DNA of 64,000 nt from NCBI GenBank assembly GCA_030762935.1, contig CM060890.1:149630129-149694128 (forward strand), in the 5' to 3' direction. This stretch comes from Hymenopus coronatus (taxonomy: Eukaryota; Arthropoda; Insecta; Mantodea; Hymenopodidae). The position numbers and the translations under genes were made by a program. Positions within the stretch are counted from its first letter, which is position 1; the number at the start of each line of letters is the position of its first letter. Positions 33,841-46,261 of the stretch are shown here, in pieces. The notes under the pieces were generated by a model. The model was not told the DNA's origin. It saw nothing but the letters and a program-made list of their open reading frames with translations, and ran no database searches.

Positions 33841-34114
33841 TGAAGAATGAATGCAGAAGGCCACCAGTGAAAGCTTGATTAAACACAAACAGATAGGCGG
33901 TATTACGTTATCACTCCCGGTTCACGCCCTGTACTGCAGTGCAACAGTCGAGTCTCTTACAGTAGACGGGTTCAAATCAAGTCAAGATAGAGCGATATGC
34001 TCACAAAGTAGAAAATTAATTGTCACTAGTGATAAAGAAAACACCAAGTATAACCTGTTGTGGATTTATTACTTTATTCCTGTTTACGTTCGCTGTGCTC
34101 ATGTTTTGATGGGT
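33841..34114. other. Unassigned spacer before the 89/98-bp satellite
   Basis: No feature is supported. A box-B-like GGGTTCAAATC at about 33969 has no convincing tRNA partner. Confidence 0.4.
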
Positions 34115-36755
34115 ACACTGTACTGCAGCCTTCTATGGCCGCTTTAAACCGTGCAATGCTATACAAGCAACCTCCCGTAACAACTGCATTCTTTCGTCAG
34201 ACAGGTAGTACTGCGCTATATTCCTGCCTTCTATAAACCGCGCTTTACTACACCAGTGCCCTGCCCAAACAATTGCATTCTTTCGTCAGACACGTAGTAC
34301 TGCACTATATTCCAGCCTTTTCTAAACCGTGCCATACTACACCAGTGCCCTGCCCTAACAACTGCATTCCTTCGTCAGACACGTAGTACTGCACTATTAT
34401 TCTGTCGTCTCTAAGCCATGCCATGCTGCACCAGTGACCTGCCCTAACAACTGCATTCCTTCGTCAGACACGTAGTACTGCACTATTATTCTGTCGTCTC
34501 TAAGCCATGCCATGCTGCACCAGTGACCTGCCCTAACAACTGCATTCCTTCGTCAGACACGTAGTACTGCACTATATTCCAGCCTTTTCTAAACCGTGCC
34601 ATACTACACCAGTGCCCTGCCCTAACAACTGCATTCCTTCGTCAGACACGTAGTACTGCACTATATTCCAGCCTTTTCTAAACCGTGCCATACTACACCA
34701 GTGCCCTGCCCTAACAACTGCATTCCTTCGTCAGACACGTAGTACTGCACTATTATTCTGTCGTCTCTAAGCCATGCCATGCTGCACCAGTGACCTGCCC
34801 TAACAACTGCATTCCTTCGTCAGACAGGTGGTACTGCACTATTATTCTGTCGTCTCTAAGCCATGCCATGCTGCACCAGTGACCTGCCCTAACAACTGCA
34901 TTCCTTCGTCAGACAGGTGGTACTGCACTATTTTCCTGTCTTCTCTAAACCGTGCCATACTACACCAGTGCCCTGCCCTAACAATTGCATTCCTTCGTCT
35001 GACACGTAGTACTGCACTATATTCCAGCCTTTTCTAAACCGTGCCATGCTACACCAGTGGCCTCCTCTAACAACTGCATTCATTCGTCACGCAGGTAGTA
35101 CTGACTATATTCCAGTCTTCTCTGACCGCTCTAAACCGTGCACTACTACACCATCGACCTCCCATAACAACTGCATTCTTTCCTCAGACAGGTAGTTACT
35201 ACACTATATTCCAGTCTCCTCTGACCGTTCTAAACCATGTCATGCTACACCAGCGACCTCCCCTAACAACTGCATTCTTTCGTCAGACATATAGTACTGC
35301 ACTATATTCCAGTCTTCTCTGACCGCTCTAAACCGTGTCATGCTACTCCAGCGACCTCCCCTAACAACTGCATTCTTTCGTCAGACATATAGTACTGCAC
35401 TATATTCCAGTCTTCTCTGACCGCTCTAAACCGTGCCATGCTACACCAGCGACCTCCCCTAACAACGGCATTCTTTCATCAGACAGGTAGTACTGCACTT
35501 TATTCCAGTCTTCTCTGACCACTCTGAACCGTGCCATGCTACACCAGCGACCTCCCCTAACAGCTGCATTCTTTCGTCAGACAGGTAGAACTGCACTATA
35601 TTCCAGTCTTCTCTGACCACTCTGAACCGTGCCATGCTACACCAGCGACCTCCCCTAACAACGGCATTCTTTCGTCAGACAGGTAGTACTGCACTATATT
35701 CCAGTCTCCTCTGACCACTCTAAACCGTGCCATGCTACACCAGCGACCTCCCCTAACAACGGCATTCTTTCGTCAGACAGGTAGTACTGCACTATATTCC
35801 AGTCTTCTCTGACCACTCTGAACCGTGCCATGCTACACCAGCGACCTCCCCTAACAGCTGCATTCTTTCGTCAGACAGGTAGAACTGCACTATATTCCAA
35901 TCTTATCTGACCGCTCTAAACCGTGTCATGCTACACCACGACCTTCCATAACAACTGCAGTCTTTCGTCAGACAGGTAGTACTGTACTGCATTCCAGTCT
36001 CCTCTGACCGCTCTGAACCGTGTCATGCTACACCAGCGACCTCCCCTAACAACTGCACACCTTCGTCAGACAGGTAGTACTGTACTATATTCCAGTCTTC
36101 TCTGACCGCTCTAAACCGTGCCATGCTACACCAGCGACCTGCTCTAACAGCTGCACTCTTTCGTCAGACAGGTAGTACTGTACTATATTCCAGTTTTCCC
36201 TGACCGCTCTCAACCGTGCCATGCTACACCAGCGACCTGCTCTAACAACTGCACACCTTCGTCAGACAGGTAGTACTGCACTATATGCCAACCTTCTCTG
36301 ACTGCTCTAAACCGCGCCATGCTACACCAGCGACCTGCTCTAACAACTGCATCCTTTCGTCAGACAGGTAGTACTGCACTATATTCCAGTCTTCTCTGAC
36401 CGTTCTAAACTGTGTCATGCTACATCATCGACCTCCACTAACAACTGCATCCTTTCGTCACGCAGGTAGTACTGCACTATATTCCAGTCTTCTCTGACCG
36501 CTCTAAACTGTGTCATGCTACATCATCGACCTCCACTAACAACTGCATCCTTTCGTCAGACAGGTAGTACTGCACTATATTCCAGTGTTCTCTGACCGTT
36601 CTAAACCGCGCCATGCTACATCATCGACCTCCACTAACAACTGCATCCTTTCGTCAGACAGATAGTACTGCACTATATTCCAGTGTTCTCTGACCGCTCT
36701 AAACCGCGCCATGCTACATCCTAGACCTCCCCTGACATTTTATCAGACAAGCACA
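34115..36755 (+). repeat. 89/98-bp tandem satellite
   Basis: A direct tandem array of about 27 units. Each unit contains ACTGCATTCTTTCGTCAGAC, GTAGTACTGCACTATATTCC and CTAAACCGTGCCATGCTAC. From about 34200 to 35060 the period is 89 bp (34391 to 34480; 34579 to 34668). From about 35060 onward it is 98 bp (35211, 35309, 35407) because units keep an extra ~9-bp CTCTGACCG. The first unit at 34129 is also of the longer type. Terminal units are more diverged than central ones. Confidence 0.96.
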
Positions 36756-36829
36756 ATTAGATAATCATGGTAATGCTTATCTCATTTAGAATGAAACCGA
36801 ATAGAAGAATGGACTTTTTAAAGGATAGT

Positions 36830-37690
36830 TTTTTCCGGAACACGTCGAGAATGTCGTGTGAATGGAACACTTACGATTTGACTTTGTCTACACGTACTGC
36901 GTATCTAGTGTATTGAAAAAGTAATGTAATGCACCCAAAAAAAATTGTACTCAGCTTTTACCGGAAGTACATGTTTTGAGTCCCCCAAAAAAGAAACACT
37001 TTCGGAAAAGGTTCGTGTGTGTCTGTGGGCAGCATAGCTCAAAAACGAAAAGACTGATAAATACCAAACTTGGTATTTAAGTTTGGTATATTCCAAGGAT
37101 GCGACACGAAGATTTTCAAGAAAATCCCGCTCATCCCAAACTACACTTTACAAGGAACATTTAAGAACATTTTGAATTTCTCAAAAATGGCTCTATCGAT
37201 TTTGATTAAAATACCTTACGTTTATGATTTTTTTTTATGACAAACAAATGTATATGTTGAATTTTCTGGGAATAGTCTCTGATGACCTCTCATTCTAGAT
37301 GATTTTTGTATAACTGGCAAACCGTAAGAGATATACAAAAACTTACTACACAAAAATGTAGATCTCATTAAAACACACAATTTATGTCATATACACTTTT
37401 TTTTTTGTAGAGTTAACCATTTTCGAGATATTCCGGATTATTGGTTTCAATTTTAGCCAATTGAACTTTTCTCGAACGGGAAGACATCTTTCTTCTCGTT
37501 ATTCCTGGCAAGCAAATAGATTGCAATTTCAATTGTTTCACATAGCGACCGGCTTTTAAAGGACAAGACTATCGCTTTAGCGTGTGCCTTTTCTTATTTC
37601 CCTTCTACTTACAAGGCAGCAAGTAATAAGACTATTTCTGTTAATGTTTATCTCGATTAGCATGAAGTAGATAGAAGAATAGGCTTTTTA
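36830..37690 (+). repeat. Family-A interspersed repeat, full length
   Basis: Begins at ACTTTGTCTACACGTACTGC with a mutated hairpin and carries a very short TG tract (37014-37025). It continues through the canonical middle and 3' end to GGCTTTTTACTTTCTCTACA, where the next copy starts head-to-tail. Confidence 0.85.
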
Positions 37691-38580
37691 CTTTCTCTAC
37701 ACATTCTATGCACATGATGTATAGAGAATACATTACTTCAAATCCACCCAAAAATTCGATAACGAAATTTCACCGGAAATATATGTTTTAGGGTCCCATG
37801 TATCCAAAAAAACATTTGCAGAAAAAGGTCCGTGTATATGTGTGTGTGTGTCCGTGTGTCTGTGAACACGATAACTCAAAAACGAAAAGTCGGTAAAGTA
37901 CCAAACTTTGTATTTAAACTTAGTATCTTCCAGGGATGCGAAACAAAGATTTTGAGAAAAATCCCCTCACCCCAAGCTACCCTTTGTATGGAACATTTTT
38001 CTAAAATTTTGATTTTCAAAAATGTCTCTAACGATTTTGATTAAAGTGTCATATGTTAAAAAATATTTACCTGACAAATGAAATGTATATTTTGAATTTT
38101 CTGGGAATAGCCTCTGAAGACGACTTTATTCTGGATGCATTTTAAGGAATTTCGCATAACTGCTAAACTGTAAGAGGTGGAGAAAACGTTAGCCCACAAA
38201 AAATGTAGAGCATGTTAAAATACACAATTTATGTTATATACATTTTTTCGTTGATTTGATGTTTTTTTTTTTTTTTTTTTTGTGGATATTCCTTGTTTTT
38301 GGTTTCAGCCTTAAAAACTTTACTTTTCTCATACAGGTATCTTTCAACTCCTGTTCATACAAACAAAGGAACTTCAGTCACATAGCAACCAGCTTTTGAC
38401 TGTCACTTTAACCTATAGTACTCCCTTATTTTACTTCTACTTACAAGGAAGCAAGTAATAAGACTATTTCTAATAATTGTTTCTCAATTAGCATGAAGTA
38501 AATAGAAGCATAAGCTCTTTAACAATAATTTGCTGCAGAGATGCAGAGAAAGTAATGTGAATGAAACACATCAGATTTTG
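37691..38580 (+). repeat. Family-A interspersed repeat, full length
   Basis: Follows the previous copy directly. TG/TCCG tract at 37833-37862; 18-T run at about 38264-38281; 3' end GCAGAGAAAGTAATGTGAAT followed by CACATCAGATTTTG. Confidence 0.88.
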
Positions 38581-38834
38581 ATGATAGGGTTTGTTATGCA
38601 AATGGTGTATTTGAGTTGTTTTGTACGCGCCTCGCGCCGCTCCGCCATAAATATGTTTGTTCACAGCTACTCGACGTGATGACGTTTTATGGCTTACACC
38701 GAGGAGACGGACATAACACGGCTCCCTTCGGTACCTACTTCATTTCACGCCCACGTGGTCGTAACGTTTACGTCGCCATTACAAGCTTAGCTCGTCTCAC
38801 ACAAATAACAGTCCTTTTACTCTCAAACGTGCAC
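38581..38834. other. GC-richer unassigned insert between family-A copies
   Basis: About 250 bp with noticeably higher GC than its surroundings separates the end of one family-A copy from a degraded 5' part of another. It has no recognised motif; the 75-codon frame inside lacks support. Confidence 0.4.
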
Positions 38835-39360
38835 AGCAGATAAACTAAGTATTGCATTCCACGCAAAATGTCGATACTGAGATTTCACTAAATAATAACT
38901 TTCGTTATTATTTAGTTATGCCAAATCGTCTGTCAGTTTCTGGATGGCGCTCGTATGTGCTTTGAGACACCCTGAATAAAAAAAATAAAAAATAGAAACA
39001 AAACTTTATTTAAAAATGTGCTTGTTGGGGGGCAGTATAACTTAAAAGCGAAAACTCGGTTAAATACCAAAACTTGATACATAAGTTCAGCATCTTCCAA
39101 GCATACGATACGAAGATTTTCAAGAAAATCCTTCTACCCCCAAACTACCGTTTACTTCAACATATTTCGAAAATGTTGATTTTCTCAAAAATACTCTAAC
39201 GATTTTGATTAAAATATCACATGTTTAAGTTGTTTTTATGGCCAACGAAATGTATATTTGAATTTTCTTTAAATAGCCTTTGAAGACTTCTTCATTCTGA
39301 ATGAATTTTATATAACTGGTAAACTATAAGAGATAATTAAAACTTTACTACACAAGATAG
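38835..39360 (+). repeat. Family-A repeat, degraded, 3'-truncated
   Basis: TAAGTATTGCATTCCACGC and GAGATTTCACTAAATAATAA begin the copy. The TG tract is almost lost (TGTGCTTGTTGGGGGGC), and the middle block (ATACCAAAACTTGATACATAAG, TCTAACGATTTTGATTAAA) is present. Confidence 0.75.
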
Positions 39361-39577
39361 TCATTTATGATACAATAGACAAAATAGTTTTTTTTATTGT
39401 GAGTAGGAAGCTACGAACAATATAAAACAATTTTAACGCGTATGTCATACACAATTTTTAGACAGTTGTAAATATTTATGGACCAATAATAATTATAAAT
39501 AAATTGTTTTACTAATTTCACGGAGTTCATGCTTAATGGTCTGCGATATTCAGTTGTTGTCTTGCTTAGCATCAGTG

Positions 39578-39849
39578 TTGACAACATGATGACTTACTCG
39601 TACAGAACGAAAACATTCTATACAACGGAGGCAGTGTAGCAATTATAATTTTGCTCTCTCCGCTTCTTGCATAATTTGTCTGGTTCAGCAGATTCCATGT
39701 TCATGACATCCGCCACTTTATGGATCGATGCAAGCTTTCAGAGTCATGGCCTACTTGAATGAGGCCGTGGACACATAAACCAAAGTTGTTATAACTTTAT
39801 AACACTGAGTGACAGAATTTTCTACTTTTAACACTACTGACATCTGGTG
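39578..39849 (-). repeat. Dispersed repeat B, copy 2 (inverted relative to copy 1)
   Basis: The reverse complement aligns with 14683-14947. The corresponding 99-bp frame runs 39716-39618 with GTG in place of the ATG, and the same stop. Several differences between the copies are at third codon positions (for example AAC/AAT and TAC/TAT), others change residues. Confidence 0.72.
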
Positions 39850-40019
39850 AGAGAGCTACCTAGTTTAGCATCAACTGTCCAAATAGATATTTTTAAATTG
39901 GTTCACTAGTATAGCCCTGTTTAACATATCGGGGGTTTGCTTTAGAAATAACGATTTTCTGGCTGAACTGCACAACTTATTAATGTTGGTTTATTCCGTA
40001 TTTTGTATTAAATATACAC

Positions 40020-40145
40020 ACATTCTCTCCCATGTTCCAAACTCTGTGTGGGATAGTTAAGCAAATTCTTAACGCAGTCGGGAATTGAACCCTGGAACTC
40101 TGGGTGACAAGCCAGAACGCTGAGCACTCAATCGCAGAGACAGTC
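40020..40145 (-). mobile_element. tRNA-derived SINE-like fragment
   Basis: On the minus strand a tRNA-like head shows a box-A-like region around GATTGAGTGCTCAGCG and a good box B, GGGTTCAATTCCCGACTGCG, at about 40090-40071. Acceptor-stem pairing is poor and there is no CCA, so this is a retroposed tRNA derivative rather than a tRNA gene. The extent of the body is uncertain. Confidence 0.6.
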
Positions 40146-40640
40146 TTAAAAGATTTGACTATCGCTTTAGCCTAGTGTATTCCCTTATTTCCCTTCTACT
40201 TATAAGGAAGCAAGTAGTAAGACCGCTTCTCGATTAGCTTGAAGTAGATAGAAGAATGATATTTTGTAAGAATGATCCGTTGCAGAATAGATAGAGAAAG
40301 TCATGTGAATGGACCACATCTGATTTTTGTTTATGACATATCTTGAATTTTCCAGAAATAGCCTCTGAAAACCTCTTTATTGTGGATGACGTTTGTATAA
40401 GTGGTAAACCGTTAGGGACAACAAAAACTCACTAAAAAAACCATAGATCTCGTCAAAACACACAATGAAACGGTTTTCAGAAGCGGTTCCTGGATAATTC
40501 TAGTTATGCTTAACATTTCTCATGAAAATATCTTAAACATAAGGTATTTTCATCAAAACCCTTAGAGCCATTTTTGAGAAAACCAAAACGTTGGAAAAAT
40601 GTTCCATTATAGGATAGTTGGGGGTGGGGGAATTTCAAAG
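40146..40640. repeat. Rearranged family-A fragments
   Basis: Three pieces are juxtaposed: a plus-strand 3' end (about 40146-40325, with GGAAGCAAGTAGTAAGACC), a plus-strand middle piece (about 40330-40468) and a minus-strand middle piece (about 40470-40640, with GAGCCATTTTTGAGAAAACC). Confidence 0.65.
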
Positions 40641-41209
40641 ACAATTCAGCTCAACTATTAAAGTGCCAATTTCAAGCAATCGCGGTCATCTGACTGAAGC
40701 GATATTCTTGTCGCACCTGACTTTCGTTAATTGTCTTGGTTATTGCTAACAAGACGATAATCCGGTCACAATGTTTGTTTAAAGTTTTATCCAGTTCATA
40801 ATGTATTTAGCTCAAAAAAGGAGTGAAAATAATGATTCGTTGTATTTCTTGTGTGTGAGATGATTGCAATAACCTCATATAAAATAACGACTGTTTCCAT
40901 TCCATGTGTTAGTTATTAAAAGCTGAAATAAAATAATTGTTCCCTAATTCAATTGTCGCTATCGATATTCGTACCTAGGGTGTAGGCACGGTCGGCCATG
41001 TTATAATCCAGGAGGCAGTGAAGAAAGAAAACAAAAACATTGTATAAATAAAGACGGTGGTCATGTACCATTTGAGAACTAATGTAAGTATTACAATGAT
41101 AAAATCTCCCTTCCTATGTTACATTATAATGGTCTATTGTCTTATCAAATACAACTCGTGTTTTCATCTCCGGTCGTGAATTATCCTGTTGTTACTTATG
41201 ATAATCGTA
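40641..41209. other. Unassigned DNA
   Basis: No gene, tRNA or repeat recognised in this stretch. Confidence 0.4.
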
Positions 41210-41365
41210 CAGATTCCCTTATTTCGCTCCTACTTACAAAGAAGCAACTAATGAACCAAATTCTGTTAATGTTTATCTCGATTAGCATGAAGTAAATAGG
41301 GGATAATCTTTATTAGAAATGTTCGTTTGTGGAACAGCTAGAACAAGTCATGTGAATGGAAGACG
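41210..41365 (+). repeat. Family-A 3' fragment
   Basis: CCTTATTTCGCTCCTACTTA, TTTATCTCGATTAGCATGAA and a degraded AGAACAAGTCATGTGAATGG end match the family-A 3' terminus. Confidence 0.75.
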
Positions 41366-41864
41366 TCACATTCAGGGGGACTTCACACATATTGCGTTTC
41401 CGGTAAAATGCCAGCCAACGGATTTTAGGATGGAATACATCTTCCCTGCTTTATATTAGGTAGTAGTGATAGTAAAACTAAGAAAATGGAAAATGTACTC
41501 GTTTGTCTGAGCATTGCCTTAGTTAGAATATAAAATAAAATTGAGTTGTTTTTGCTGAAAAGAAACCGTAGTTATTTTAGAAGCCGTGGAGGTCAGCACA
41601 GTCTCTGTGATGTTGATGTGATTAACGTACTTCACCAGAATTTGTTTTTCTTTGACTTATTACAGACAAAAGAGAGTCAACGTAATTTTCTTTTGCGACG
41701 TACGAAGTTTGTTTTGAAGATGACAAGTCTGGAGATCGCGCGTGGAAACGTTTCCTACACAAGTGAAGCAAGGAATGCTTTATGGGAAAAACTTGCTCCA
41801 TTTCAAATGTCTTATAGCAGCAAGGAGAGAAGCTGAACTGACGTCGAAACATAATAGTCTGAGT
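41366..41864. other. Unassigned DNA with an unsupported 96-codon frame
   Basis: A plus-strand frame at 41546-41836 has no recognisable domain and no visible gene context, so I do not call it a gene. No other feature is visible. Confidence 0.4.
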
Positions 41865-42658
41865 CATTCTCATGACTTTCTCTGCAACAAATTATTGTTA
41901 AAAAGTTTATTCTTTTATTTAGCAGAAATAGTCTTATTGCTTGCTTCCTTGTAAGTAGAAGTGAAATAAGGGAGTACCGTAGCTTAAAGTGATAGTCAAA
42001 AACTGGTTGCTATGTGACTGAAGATCCTTCGTTTGCATGGACAGCAGTTGACAAAGTATAACTTTTACAAAACTGAAACCATAAAAACAGGAATATCTCA
42101 AAAACGACCAGCTCCTCGAAAAAAATGTAAATTACATAACTTGTGTGTTTATCCTGAAATACATTTTTTGTGTTGTGAGCTTTTGTCTATCTTTTACGGT
42201 TTACCAATTATACAAAACTCAATAAAAATCATCCAGAACAAAGAGGTCTTTAGAGGTCATTCCCAGAAAATTGAAGATATACATTTTATGTAGCAAATGA
42301 CTATCTTAAATATAAGGGATTTTAATCAAAATCGTTAGAGCCATTTTTTCCATGTAAAAGGTAGTTTAGTGTGGGGGTATTTTCTTGAAAATCTTCGTGT
42401 CAAATCCTAGGAAGATACCAAACTTAAATACTAATTTTGGATTTTAACGGCCATTTGGTTTTTGAGCTATGCTGTCCACAGACACACACAGATACACACA
42501 CACACGGATATTTTTCTAAACATGTTTTTTTTTTTTTTTTTTTATTCAGGGGGTCTCAAAACATATATTTCCGGTGAAATCTCGGTATCGAATTTTTGAG
42601 TGCATTACAATACCTTCTCTATGCACTATGTATATAGTACGTGTAGAGAAAGTAAAAA
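41865..42658 (-). repeat. Family-A interspersed repeat, full length
   Basis: The reverse complement runs from the 5' hairpin (about 42620-42658) through a short CA tract (42480-42505) to the 3' end at 41868 (ATGACTTTCTCTGC). A 19-T run at 42526-42544 replaces the short A-run found in most copies. Confidence 0.87.
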
Positions 42659-43046
42659 TAACAAAGAATATCTCAAAAACGGTCAACTACACGGTAAAAG
42701 TGTATATAACATAAATTATGTGTTTTAATGACCTCCACATTTTTCAATAGTTTTTATCTATCTTTTACGGTTTATCATTTGTGCAAAATTCCGCAAATTT
42801 TATCCAGAATAAAGAAGTTTTCAGAAGCTATTCCCAGAAAATTCAAGAAATGCGTTTTGTTTGTAATGTAAATATGTTTAATATGCGATATTTTAACCAA
42901 AATCGATAAAGCGATTCTTGAGAAAATCAAAACTTTAGAAAACTTTTCCATGTAAAGTGTGGTTGTGCTGGGGGAATTTTCATCAAAATCCTGAACATAA
43001 ATACTAAGTTTAGTATTTAAAGGGATTTCCATTTTTGAGCTTTGCA
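42659..43046 (-). repeat. Family-A 3' half running into the CA array
   Basis: The minus-orientation middle region (AAAATCGATAAAGCGATTCT, TTCCATGTAAAGTGTGG, TTTTTGAGCTTTGC) ends exactly where the internal CA tract of this family lies, and there the CA array takes over. Confidence 0.82.
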
Positions 43047-45057
43047 GGCTAGAGGCACTCACACGCAGACACACAGACACGCAGATACACAGACACACAC
43101 AGGCACACGCAGACACACACAGGCAAGCATAGACACTCACAGACACACGCTGACCCACACAGGCACACACAGACACACACACACACAAACAGGCACACGC
43201 AGACACACACAGGCACACGAAGACACTTACAGGCACACACAGACACACGCAAACACACACAGGCTCTCAGGACACACACAGACACACAAAGCACACAAAG
43301 GCACACAAAGACTCTCACAGATACACAAAGACGCACGCAGGCACAAACAGACTCTCATAGACACACACAGACACAAGTAGACACACACAGGCACACGCAG
43401 ACACTCACACTCTCAAACCACACGCAGACACACACAGACTCTCGCTGACACACGCAGACACACACAGACTCTCACAGACACACACAGGCACACACAGACC
43501 CTCACAGATACACAAAGACACACGCAGGCACAAAGAGACTCTCACAGACACACACAGACACAAGGAGACACACACACGCTCTCACAGGCACACGAAGACA
43601 CACGCAGACACACAAAGCACACAAAGGCACACAAAGACTCTCACAGAATCACGAAGACATTCACAGACACACACTCATACATACACACACAGCTACACGC
43701 AGACACACACAGACCAACATAGGCATACGCAGACACACACAGACACACGAACACACGGACACACATAGAGACACACACAGACACACAGATACTCTCACAC
43801 ACACGCAGACACACACAGACACACAAAGAGACACACACAGATACACACAGACTCTCCCAGACACACGCAGACACACACAGGCACACACAGACCCTCACAG
43901 ATACACAAAGAGACACACAGGCACAAAGCGACTCTCACAGACACAAGCAGACGCACACACGCTCTCACAGGCACACGCAGACACACAAAACACACAAAGG
44001 CACACAAAGACTCTCACAGAATCACGAAGACATTCACAGACACACACACATACATACACACACACAGCCACACGCAGACACACCCACGCTCTCACATGCA
44101 CACGCAGACACACCCACGCTCTCACAGGCACACGCAGACACACACACACGCTCTCACAGGCACACGCAGACACACAAAACACACAAAGGCACACAAAGAC
44201 TCTCACAGAATCACGAAGACATTCACAGGCACACACACAGACCCAAGCAGACACACACACGCTCTCACAGGCACACGCAGACACACAAAGCACATAAAGG
44301 CACACAAAGACTCTCACAGAATCACGAAGACATTCACAGACACACACACACAGCCACACGCAGACACACCCACGCTCTCACAGGCACATACAGACACACA
44401 CACGATCTCACAGGCACACGCAGACACACACACGCTCTCACAGGCACACGCAGACACACACACGCTCTCACAAGCACACGCAGACACACACACGCTCTCA
44501 CAGGCACACGCAGACACACAAAGCACACAAAGGCACACAAAGACTCTCACAGAATCACGAAGACATTCACCGACACACACACACAGCCACACGCAGACAC
44601 ACCCACGCTCTCACAGGCACACGCAGACACACACACGATCTCACAGGCACACGCAGACACACACGCTCTCACAGGCACACGCAGATACACACACGCTCTC
44701 ATAGGCACACGCAGACACACAAAGCACACAAAGGCACACAAAGACTCTCACAGAATCACGAAGACATTCACAGACACACACACACAGCCACGCGTAGACA
44801 CACCCACGCTCTCACAGGCACACGCAGGCACACACACGATCTCACAGGCACACCCACGCTCTCACAGGCACACGCAGACACACACACGCTCTCACATGCA
44901 CACGCAGACACACACACGCTCTCACAGGCACACGCAGACACACAAAGCACACAAAGGAACACAAAGACTCTCACAGAATCACGAAGACATTCACAGGCAC
45001 ACACAGAGACCCAAGCAGACACACACACGCAGACACACCCACGCTCTCACAGGCACA

Positions 45058-45093
<36 letters not shown>

Positions 45094-45340
45094 CTCACAG
45101 GCACACAAATACTCTCACAGAATCACGAAGACATTCACAGACACACACATACAGACACACACAGCTACACGCAGACACACACAGACAAACATAGGCACTC
45201 ACAGACAAACATAGGCACACACAGACACACGAACACACGGACACACATAGAGACACACACAGACACACAGATACTCTCACACACACACACAGACACAAAG
45301 AGACACACAGACATAGACAGACTCTCATAGAGACATACAC
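43046..45340 (+). repeat. CA-type array (CACACGCAGACACACA type), 2.3 kb
   Basis: Tandem low-complexity units combine CACGCAGACACACA, CTCTCACAGGCACACG and AAAGGCACACAAAGACTCTC. A larger block (GACTCTCACAGAATCACGAA with the following GACATTCACAG) recurs at about 43635, 44012, 44203, 44308, 44540, 44746, 44968 and 45112. It is therefore a minisatellite with a ~0.2-0.4-kb super-period rather than plain (CA)n. His/Thr and Cys/Val open frames are by-products. Confidence 0.94.
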
Positions 45341-45349
45341 ACAAACACA

Positions 45350-46110
45350 GGCCTCTCTACATCCTCTACCCCGGTGTACATGTACATAATAAATAGAGAA
45401 AGTATTGTATTCCACCCAAAATTTTGATACCTTGATTTCACCGGAATACGCGTTCCAAATTTTTTTTTTAGAACAAGGTCTGTTTGTGTGTCCGTGTGTC
45501 TTTGAACACGATAACGCAAAAGCTAAAATTCGTTAAAATACCAAACTTGGTATTTAAGTTTAATATCTTCCAGCAATGCGATAAGATGATTTTAAGAAAT
45601 ATTCCGACATCCTTTACATGGAAAAAATTCGGAAGTTTTTATTTTCTGAAAAATGGTTCAAACGATTTTGATTAAATTCCATACCATATATTAAAGATAT
45701 TTACATAGCAATTGAACAGCCTCTAAAGACCTCTTTATTGTGGAGGACTTTAAACCTTAACAAATAGAGAAAAACTTACTACACAAAAACTGATTGCCTT
45801 TTTAAAACACACCATTTATGTGTGTTGATTGTTTTTGAGATATTCCTTGTTTTTGGTTAAAACTTTGAAAAATTAATACTTTTTCTTATACACGAAATTG
45901 TCAAATATATACAAAGAATGAAAGGTACATTAATTATATAGCAACCAGCTTTTGACTATCACTTTAACCTATGGTACTCCCTTGTTTGCCTTCTACTTAC
46001 AAGGAAGCAAGTAATAAGACTATTTCTGCTGATCTTTATCTCGATTAGTATAAAATGGATAGAAGAATAATCTGTTTAACAATACTTTGTTATAGCGATG
46101 TAGAGAAAGT
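45350..46110 (+). repeat. Family-A interspersed repeat, near full length
   Basis: Begins at a degraded hairpin (GTACATGTACATAATAAATA) with a TGTCCGTGTGTC tract at 45486-45500, then the middle and the 3' end GATGTAGAGAAAGTCATATG. Its 5' end directly borders the CA array. Confidence 0.85.
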
Positions 46111-46124
46111 CATATGAATGGAAC

Positions 46125-46261
46125 ACAAGCCGTGTGTGGGACAGGAGTTGGATAGGTAGAGTCAGAGTGGAATATTCAATGTCATGTCGGGATTTGAAAC
46201 ACGGATCTCCCGGTCTGTAGCGGTTTCTCTTCCACTGAGCTACCATAACGGCACAGCATTA
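46125..46261 (-). mobile_element. tRNA-like SINE unit, minus orientation
   Basis: The minus strand reads a tRNA-like head with box A TGGTAGCTCAGTGGAAGAG and box B GTGTTTCAAATCCCGACATG, followed by a short body with CCAACTCCTGTCCCACACAC. The same body phrase follows in plus orientation at 46298-46325. There is no convincing acceptor stem, so it is not a tRNA gene. Confidence 0.65.

Noticed and set aside
41546..41836. 96-codon plus-strand frame
   Set aside because: No recognisable motif or gene context; length within chance for AT-rich DNA.
42775..45415. Cys/Val- and His/Thr-rich frames in the 43-45-kb array
   Set aside because: Low-complexity CA repeat in both strands.
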